Assembly: GCA_028583685.1 (NCBI GenBank)
Contig: JAMXIF010000045.1
Coordinates: 7,156,706 to 7,220,705, forward strand
Length of the DNA: 64,000 nt
Reading direction: 5' to 3'
From: Petaurus breviceps papuanus
Lineage: Eukaryota; Chordata; Mammalia; Diprotodontia; Petauridae
Positions 56,323 to 64,000 of the stretch are shown here, one piece after another. The notes under the pieces are model-generated. The model was not told the DNA's origin, searched no databases, and was given only the letters and a program-made list of their open reading frames with translations. Each line of letters begins with the position of its first letter. Positions within the stretch are counted from its first letter, which is position 1. The translations under genes and the position numbers were made by a program.

Positions 56323-59300
56323 ATGCAGTCCTTTCGGGAGCAAAGCAGTTACCACGGAAACCAGCAGAGCTACCCCCAGGAGGTGCACACTTCATCCCGG
56401 CTCGAAGAGTTCAGCCCCCGGCAGCAGGCCCAGATGTTCCAGAACTTTGCAGGGGGAGGAGGTGGGGGAGGGGGTGGCAGCGGTGGGGGCGGCAGCGGAG
56501 GCGGTGGGCGCCGTGGAGCGGCAGCAGCAGCGATGGCTGGTGAGGGCTCTGGCCATCAGAGCTACCAGGGCTTCAGGAAAGAAGCTGGGGAATTTTACTA
56601 TATGGCTGCCAACAAAGACCCTGTGACTTCGGGCAACCAGCAGGCCCCCCAGCGTAGGCCCTCAGGGCCAGTGCAGAGCTATGGACCACCCCAAGGCAGC
56701 AGCTTTGGGAGCCAGTACGGGGGTGAAGGCCACACGGGCCAGTTTCAGACCCAACATTCGGCCCTTGGAGGGGTGTCTCATTATCAACAGGACTACAGCG
56801 GCCCTTTCTCTCCAGGGAGTGCTCAGTATCAGCAGCAGGCCTCCAGCCAGCAGCAGCAGCAAGTACAGCAGCTGAGGCAGCAGCTTTATCAGTCTCATCA
56901 GCCCCTGCCCCAGGCAGCAGCCCAGCCGGCCTCCAGCTCCTCCCACCTCCAGCCCATGCAGCGGCCATCCGCCCTGCCCTCCTCCAGTGCTGGCTACCAG
57001 CTCCGGGTGGGTCAGTTCGGCCAACACTACCAGACCTCTGCGGCTGCCTCCTCCTCCTCCTTCCCTTCCCCTCAGCGCTTCAGCCAGTCTGGACAGAACT
57101 ATGACAGCAGCTACAGCGTGAATGCTGGCTCCCAGTATGAAGGGCATGGTGTGGGCTCTGGGGCCCAGGCTTATGGGACACAATCGAACTATAATTACCA
57201 GGCTCCCTCTATGAAGAACTTTGAGCAGTCAAAGCTTCCCCAGGGAGGCCAGCAGCAGCACTCTGCACCCCAGCATGCAATGCCCTATGGAAACACGGCC
57301 CCCAAACTCTCCATGCAGAGCCAGGTGGGCCAGTACAACCAGCCTGAAGTTCCAGTGCGGTCGCCCATGCAATTCCACCAGAACTTCAGCCCCATCTCTA
57401 ACCCATCTCCTGCTGCCTCCGTGGTTCAGTCTCCGAGCTGCAGCTCCACCCCTTCTCCCCTCATGCAGAGTGGTGAGAACCTCCAGTGTGGGCAGGCCAA
57501 TATGACCATGGGCTCTAGAAACCGAATTCTGCAAATGATGCCTCAGCTTAGCCCCACTCCCTCCATGATGCCCAGTCCTAACTCTCATACTGCAGGCTTC
57601 AAAGGCTTTGGGGTGGAAGGGATGCCCGAGAAGCGACTCACAGACCCTGGGCTGAGCAGTCTGAGTGCCCTGAGCACCCAGGTGGCCAACCTGCCCAATA
57701 CAGTTCAGCACATGCTACTCTCTGATGCCCTGGCCCCCCAGAAGAAGAATTCCAAGAGGTCTTCATCGTCTTCCAAGAAAGCCGACAGCTGTACCAACTC
57801 AGAAGGCTCTTCTCAGCCTGAGGAGCAGCTGAAGTCCCCAATGGCTGAGTCTTTGGACGGAGGCTGTTCTAGCAGTTCAGAGGATCCTGGGGAGAGGGTG
57901 AGGCAACTAAGTGGTCAGAGCACTAGCTCAGATACAACCTACAAGGGCGGCCCCTCAGAAAAAGCCAACCCTTCGCCCCCACAGGCTTCCCAGAATGATC
58001 CCCCGAAGCTCAGTGCCAGCCCCACAGTGAGGGATGATGCCACCTCACCAGATGATAAAGAAGCTTTGTTATCAACAGACACCAACCCAAAAGTAAATGA
58101 GAAGGCAATAGGGGTGATTGTCTCCCGGGAAGCTATGTCAGGGAGAGGAGAAAAGACAGGTGGCCAGGAGAAAGGCTCCCAGGATGAAGATTCTGCTGTC
58201 ACCCAAGCACCGCCAAGTACCAGTGGGGCAAAGGACACTGGCCATGGACCACTGCCCCAGCCAGAGCCCCAGGGAGGGAGCAAAGGCACCAAGAGCACAG
58301 ATGGCAGCACCAACCACAATGGAGAAGGAAATGGCCAGACCAGCCATTCTCTTGGCTCAGGTTTCACCAACAGAACAGAACCTAGCAAGTCTCCTGGAAG
58401 CCTGCGGTATAGTTACAAAGACAGCTTGGGGTCTGCCATGCAGAGAAATGCTAGTGGCTTTCCTCAGTATCCTTCGGGACAAGACAAAGGGGATTTCACC
58501 GGCCATGGTGAACGAAAGGGTCGAAATGAAAAATTCCCCAGTCTCCTGCAAGAAGTCCTTCAGGGTTACCACCACCACCCTGATAGGAGGTATTCCAGGA
58601 ATGCCCAGGACCATCAGGGCATGACTGGAGGCCTTGAAGGGACCATGAGGCCCAATGTCTTGATTAGCCAGACAAATGAGTTAGCCAGCAGAGGCCTCCT
58701 AAATAAAAGCATAGGGTCTCTCCTGGAAAACCCCCACTGGGGCCCTTGGGAGAGGAAATCAAGCAGCTCTGCCCCTGATATGAAACAGATCAATCTGGCC
58801 GAGTATCCCATCCCCAGAAAGTTTGAAATGGAATCTCCGTCATCTGCTCACGAGCCTGGGGGAGGCCTTTCAGAAAGGAGGTCAGTGATCTGTGACATAT
58901 CACCATTACGGCAACTGGTCCGGGACCCAGGGGCCCACACCTTGGGACACATGGGTGCCGAGGCCAGGATGGGGAGGAACGAACGGCTCAATCCAGGTTT
59001 AAGCCAGTCAGTCATCCTTCCAGGTGGTTTGGTGTCCATGGAAACAAAACTGAAATCCCAGAGTGGGCAGATAAAAGAGGAAGATTTTGAACAGTCCAAA
59101 TCCCAAACCAGCCTCAACAGCAAGAAATCTGGTGACCATTGCCATCCTGCTGGCATCAAGCACGAATCCTACCGCAGCAATGCTAGTCCTGGATCCGCAG
59201 GCCACGACTCTTTGTCGGAGTACAGCTCCCAGCAGGACAACAGACCCACCCAGATGAGGCGCGTGCCTGGCAGAATGGGAGGTAGGGAAGGCATGAGGGG

Positions 59301-62022
59301 CCGGTCGCCTTCTCAGTATCATGATCTGGCAGAGAAACTGAAGATGTCTCCTGGTCGCAGTCGAGGGCCTGGAGGAGATCCTCATCACATGAACCCGCAC
59401 ATGGCATTTGAGAGGGCCAACAGGAGCTCTTTGCATGCTCCATTCTCCCCAAACTCTGAAAGCCTGTCTTCTACCTATCACCCCAATACAAGACCTCATG
59501 CCTATGGGGACCCTAACCCAGGCTTGAACTCTCAGCTCCATTACAAAAGGCAGCTGTACCAACAGCAGGAAGACTTCAAAGACTGGGGCAGCAGCTCTGC
59601 ACAGGGAGTGATTGCTGCAGCTCAGCACAGACCGGAGGGACCACGGAAGAGCCCCAGGCAGCAGCAGTTTCTCGACAGAGTGAGGAGCCCTTTGAAAAAT
59701 GACAAGGATGGCATGATGTATGGCCCACCCCCTTCTTACCACGATCCTGGGAATCAGGAATCTGGCCGATGCCTAATGGCCAACGATGGCATTCCTTCGA
59801 GCAAGGGCATCGATCTGAAGCACGGCAGCCAGAAACTTCAGCAGGAATCTTGTTGGGACCTTTCCCGGCAGACCTCTCCAGCCAAGAGTAGTGGCCCCCC
59901 AGGAATATCCAACCAAAAAAGGTACGGTCCTCCCCATGAGACAGATGGACACGGGCTAGCTGAGGCTGCGCAGTCATCCAAACCTGGTAGTGTGATGCTG
60001 AGACTCCCAGGTCAAGAGGATCAGTCACCCCAAAACCCTTTAATTATGCGGAGGCGGGTTCGCTCCTTCATCTCTCCCATTCCTAGTAAAAGGCAGTCTC
60101 AGGATATGAAGAGCAGTAGCACCGATGATAAGGGGCGATTGCTTCCTCAGTCCAAAGAGGGAACTGATAAAGCATTCAATTCCTATGCCCACGTGTCTCA
60201 TAGCCAGGATGTGAGATCTCTCCCTAAAAGAGAGTCCTCCAAGGATCTTCCAAGCCCTGACAACAGGAGCTGCCCAGCCGTTAGCCTCACAAGCCCAACC
60301 AAGACCAAAATACTTCCACCCCGAAAGGGACGGGGGCTGAAGCTGGAAGCTATTGTTCAGAAGATCACCTCCCCCAACATCAGGAGGAGTGCCCCCTCCA
60401 GCAGCGCAGAAGCTGGAGGAGACACAGTCACCCTAGACGACATCCTGGCCTTGAAGAGCGGCCCACAAGAAGGCGGGAGCGCCGCCACCCATGAGGCTGA
60501 TGCGGAGAAAAGAAAAGGAGAGGTGGCGGTGTCTGACCTAGGCGGCCCAGCAAGCCAGGATTTGAACAGTGAAGCCCCTCTCCCTCGCTCCTCTGAAGAC
60601 TGGCGTAGTAGTGGGGAGGACAAAGTGAAGAAGGAGACCCTTCCAGAACCTGGAACTGTTGGGAAAGATGCCCCTGGGGCCATGGCCCCCCCAGCCTCAC
60701 AGAAGCCCATTGGTAGCCAAGGAAGACCAGATGGGTCTTTGGCGGGAAGTGGACCTTTAAGTTTCCCTGACTCCCAAAGCATCTCGCCAGCAGGCATCTC
60801 AACTTCTGAGCCAAATACCAAGTCTGAAGAAAAAGAGGGAGAAACAGTAACTGTTTCACCCAAGCAAGAGTGTTTCCCTCCAAAAGGCTATTTTCCATCG
60901 GGAAAGAAAAAGGGGAGACCCATCGGAAGTGTGAACAAACAAAAGAAGCAGCAGCCCCCACCTCCACCCCCGCCACCAACACAGGCCACAGAAGGTTCTG
61001 GGGATGGAGAACCCAAGCCCAAAAAGCAGAGGCAGAGGAGGGAGAGGAGGAAACCTGGGGCCCAGCCCAGAAAACGGAAAACCAAGCAGGCCGTTCCGAT
61101 TGTTGAGCCCCAGGAACCGGAGATCAAGTTAAAGTATGCCACCCAGCCACTGGATAAAAGTGACGCCAAGAATAAATCCTTCTTCCCCTACATCCACGTA
61201 GTGAACAAGTGTGAGATCGGGGCAGTTTGCACAATCATCAATGCCGAGGAAGAAGAACAGAGCAAGCTGGTGAAAGGCCGCAAGGGCCAGCGGTCACTGA
61301 CCCCCCCACCCAGCAGCACTGAGAGCAAGGCGCTCCCCTCATCCTCCTTTGTTCTTCAGGGCCCTGTGGTGACCGAGTCCTCGGTCCTGGGGCACCTGGT
61401 CTGCTGCCTCTGTGGCAAGTGGGCCAGCTATCGGAACATGGGAGACTTGTTTGGCCCCTTTTACCCTCAAGATTATGCAGCCACTCTCCCCAAGAATCCA
61501 CCTCCTAAGAGAGCCACAGAAATGCAGAACAAGGTGAAGGTACGGCACAAAGGTGCTTCCAATGGGTGTTCCAAGACAGACACAGAGGAGGAGGAGGAGG
61601 AGGAGGAGGAGGAAGAGGAAGAGGAAGAGCAGCAGCAGCAGCAGCCCCCTCCCCCGCAGCCAAAGGAGCAGAAGGAGCCGCGGAGCCTGGCCGCCCACCC
61701 CAGGTTTAAGAGGCGACACCGCTCTGAGGACTGCAGCGGCGCCCCTCGCTCCCTTTCCCGGGGGCTTCCCTGTAAAAAGGCCACCACGGAGGGCAGTGGG
61801 GGTGGCAGCAGCAGCAGTGAAAAGACTCCTTTGGACTCGAAGCCCGCAGGGCCCCCATCAGAAAGCGCAGGCCCCGAGCTGGAGCTGCACATTCCTGAGC
61901 TACCTCTAGACAGTAATGAACTTTGGGTCCACGAGGGCTGTGTTCTCTGGGCCAACGGCATCTACCTGGTCTGTGGCAGGCTCTACGGGCTCCAGGAAGC
62001 CTTGGAAATAGCCAGAGAAATG
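56323..62022 (+). CDS. TCF20: TCF20 (SPBP) large coding exon, residues 1-1900, C-terminus outside window
   Basis: Transcription factor 20 is a nuclear chromatin-binding coregulator, a paralogue of RAI1. It is reported to coactivate factors such as JUN, SP1, ETS1 and PAX6 and to bind RNF4. The protein starts [15 protein letters not shown] and matches the mammalian family along its length from memory. Visible parts: Gly-rich stretch 44-62; Gln-rich segment 167-190; basic cluster RRRVR 1243-1247; RAI1-like block [15 protein letters not shown] near 1332; AT-hook-like KKKGRPIG 1528-1535; basic nuclear-localisation region from 1567; acidic run E1755-E1769 followed by Q1770-Q1774; start of the extended PHD finger with [10 protein letters not shown] at 1691-1700 and VHEGC at 1869-1873. 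The ATG was chosen because it begins the conserved N-terminus 36 bases after a strong splice acceptor; the frame is also open upstream, but that is intron. The exon ends after ...IAREM at a gtgagt donor. Human TCF20 is about 1,960 residues, so about 60 codons are missing downstream. No frameshift or stop is seen. Confidence 0.97.
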
Positions 62023-62589
62023 GTGAGTAGGAGAACCCCTGGGTTCTGGGCTGTTCCTTCGGGCCTCGCCCAGCACCTCCTCCACTCTTCTCTCTGTCTC
62101 CATTTTCTGTCAAAGGTGTTGCTTGACTGATTCTGCAGACCTCCAGACCCAAGGTTTGCTTGGGGGAGGGGATAGCTCTTTATCTTCCCAGTTGAATTTG
62201 TTTTTGTGTCCTAGGAGAGTCCAGAGTTCAGGAAGGGTGCTGGCAGGCTTGAGTGAAGTGATGCCCCTTCCCATCAGCATCTTTGCCTGATAGATGAAGT
62301 GATTGATTGCTGTAGTTTTTCTGAAAGCATCTGAGTGTAAAAAAGTATCTTTGATTTCCTCTCCCCACTTTCGCTCGCTTAATGATTTTATTTTCTGCGA
62401 CCTCATTGGCTCAGTGCAGTCTCCCACAATCTCTGAGTGGCCTGGGCTCTGTCCTGAGCTGATGCCACGACACTGTCTTCACTAGTGAACGTGAGTGCCG
62501 GGGTGTCACGTGGATACCTCCAATTCTGCCTGGCCAAGATCAGCCTTGGTATCACATCATCCCCTTTCCCACCAGTTGTCACTTGGATA

Positions 62590-62870
62590 TTTGTTCTTGT
62601 CACTCAAATAGCCCCTGCCCACTGTGCCCCCTGAGCCTGGAACACTGCCCTCCTCCCCTGCACTTCCGCCCAAGGCTCGTCTTGGTCTCTAGCTCTCTGC
62701 CTCCCTCCTTCTGCTCAGACTCCCCTCACATTGTCTGCGTGCTGTTTCTCTAGTTCGAAAGTGAGCTCCTTGAGCAGGCATTCTGTTTTTGTCTTTGGGT
62801 TCCTGGTGCCTGGCACAGTGCTTGGCATGGAGTTGGTGCTTTACAAATGCTTGATTGGTTTTTCAGTCGA
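62590..62870 (-). repeat. L2 LINE 3' end, antisense
   Basis: ccctgagcctggaacactg, cgaaagtgagctccttgagc, cctggtgcctggcacagtgc, ttggtgctttacaaatgctt, the common antisense L2 tail. Confidence 0.75.
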
Positions 62871-63799
62871 TAGGCCTCTGAGGTTCTGGGTGGGTGTCAC
62901 TCTTCCTTGATCAAAACTATTTCCTCCCTCAGAGTTACTTGTTCCTGTGCCAATGACTTCTGATCTGTGGCCTTTCCCAGGAGGTTTATGTAGATGTAGA
63001 GGTATGTGTTTTCATACACGCACACAGGCATGCATGACTCTTTGGGTGCAGGAAGGTCTTCACTGAGGAAGTGTCTGCTTCTCTGACCCAAACTCTCATG
63101 ATGTGGACTCTCTGCCCTTAGCTGGGCCAGTCCTGGCCCATGAGTCCCTGGCTGCTCCAGCTCCTGGTGTGGCCTCTGAGGACCCACTGAATCCATCCTA
63201 CCAGGACTTCATTTCTCCAGCTGGGAAGGTCTTCCCAAACTGAGCAGACCCAGGTCTCTGCTGAGTGTCTGTCCTGTGCTTGACAGTTGTGCGGTGGCCT
63301 TTAGCCTGGTCACTCTGCAGGTGACATAAATTCTTTCCTCTGCCTGCTCTGTAGAGGAACAGCTAGTTGATGTGTGTGTGGGTCATGGACCTCCACAAGA
63401 AACCCGGTCCTCACCCCGGCCCTGGCCCCTGGGCTCTCGGCTCCAGTCTTAGGCCTCGTTTGGAACTTTTGGCCCAGCTCTCTCTCCCTGGCTCTTGCTC
63501 CCCTTGTTCCATGCACCTCTGTAGCTGCTGTAAAGCCTTCACGGCACTCACACCATAACTCTTTTTGTCTGCATGAGTATTGCTAGAGAATAGGAAGAAA
63601 AGGCAATAGTGACCCAATTTCTCTGTGGGAGAAACTGAGGCACAGTGCAGTCAGGCCTTAATTAAGGCAGATAGAATTGGGATGACCATTTCTATTTCTT
63701 GACTTCTGCACGTTTTTTCAGTAATCGAGGAAATTTTATGTTTGACCCAGGTGATTACTCAGCCCATTTCACTCATTTGCAGGAGAGTTGGGGAATATG

Positions 63800-63965
63800 G
63801 TGCAAAGAATGGTGAGCTTGGGATCAGGAAAGAGTTATGCCTGGCAGTCTGCTCCTGGGGGGAGTATGGCCCAGGCACATGAGCTTTCTTGCTGTGTTCT
63901 TCATCTGCAAAATGGGTATCATGAGGCCTCTCCTGTACCTGCTTCCCTGAGTTGTGAGGCATTGC
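63800..63965 (+). repeat. MIR-like, sense, weak
   Basis: gagcttgggatcaggaaaga, ttcttcatctgcaaaatggg, gttgtgaggcattgcatat. Diverged, low certainty. Confidence 0.5.
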
Positions 63966-64000
63966 ATATGGGCCCATCAGTCTGACAAGAACTGAAGCCT

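Larger units (their letters stand above)
62023..64000 (+). other. TCF20: TCF20 intron downstream of the large exon (partial)
   Basis: It begins with the donor gtgagt directly after the Met codon of residue 1900. The reading frame stays open for about 36 meaningless codons before a stop at about 62128-62130. The next coding exon, which should continue with a Cys-x2-Cys pair of the extended PHD finger, is not found before the window ends. Contents: an L2-like 3' end at 62590-62870 and MIR-like fragments near 63630 and 63800-63965; otherwise nothing recognised. Confidence 0.85.

Noticed and set aside
56573-61961. Many 100-240-codon minus-strand and shifted plus-strand frames inside the TCF20 exon
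   Set aside because: Shadows of the GC-rich, Gln/Ser/Pro-rich coding strand; they lack independent conservation or context.
1-64000. A previously undescribed gene system
   Set aside because: Everything with coding potential reduces to TCF20, known repeat classes or low complexity; nothing supports a new system.

Overview
The window is part of a mammalian, most likely marsupial, chromosome holding the 5' portion of one protein-coding gene: TCF20 (transcription factor 20, also called SPBP), on the + strand. Marsupial origin is inferred from the repeats. They include MIR/CORE-SINE relatives, L2, L1 copies whose 3' ends resemble marsupial L1, RTE-derived SINEs ending in the accacctag box, and a 'cttcattctcaaagaggacc'-type SINE that I associate with marsupials. 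The species cannot be fixed.

Layout. Positions 1-12,900 are GC-rich upstream DNA with three long polypurine blocks, many MIR fragments and a CpG-rich, promoter-like patch near 4.5-5.4 kb. Positions 12,930-14,039 are a strong CpG island with a CCAAT box, a palindromic E-box and a plausible noncoding first exon ending at a gt donor at 13,961. A C/G homopolymer block at 13.3 kb and a 400-base run of N at 14,040-14,439 are assembly trouble spots in this island. Positions 13,961-56,286 would be a ~42 kb first intron made largely of fossil repeats: L1 pieces mostly antisense, L2, MIR, RTE-SINEs, one Tc1/mariner-type MITE and several copies of an unassigned old family. Positions 56,287-62,022 are the giant TCF20 exon, encoding residues 1-1900 of an expected ~1,960. 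Positions 62,023-64,000 are the start of the next intron. The last ~60 codons, which complete the extended PHD finger, lie outside the window.

No second host protein gene, tRNA, rRNA, CRISPR array or new gene system could be supported. The most informative non-coding observations are a cleanly dated nested insertion (MITE inside a SINE, both with visible target duplications), an L1 with a perfect 16-bp target duplication, and a pair of near-identical RFX X-box-like sites in the first intron. There is also a possible second upstream promoter, and repeats around the promoter that may explain the assembly gap. All family assignments are from memory of consensus sequences; no database was searched.
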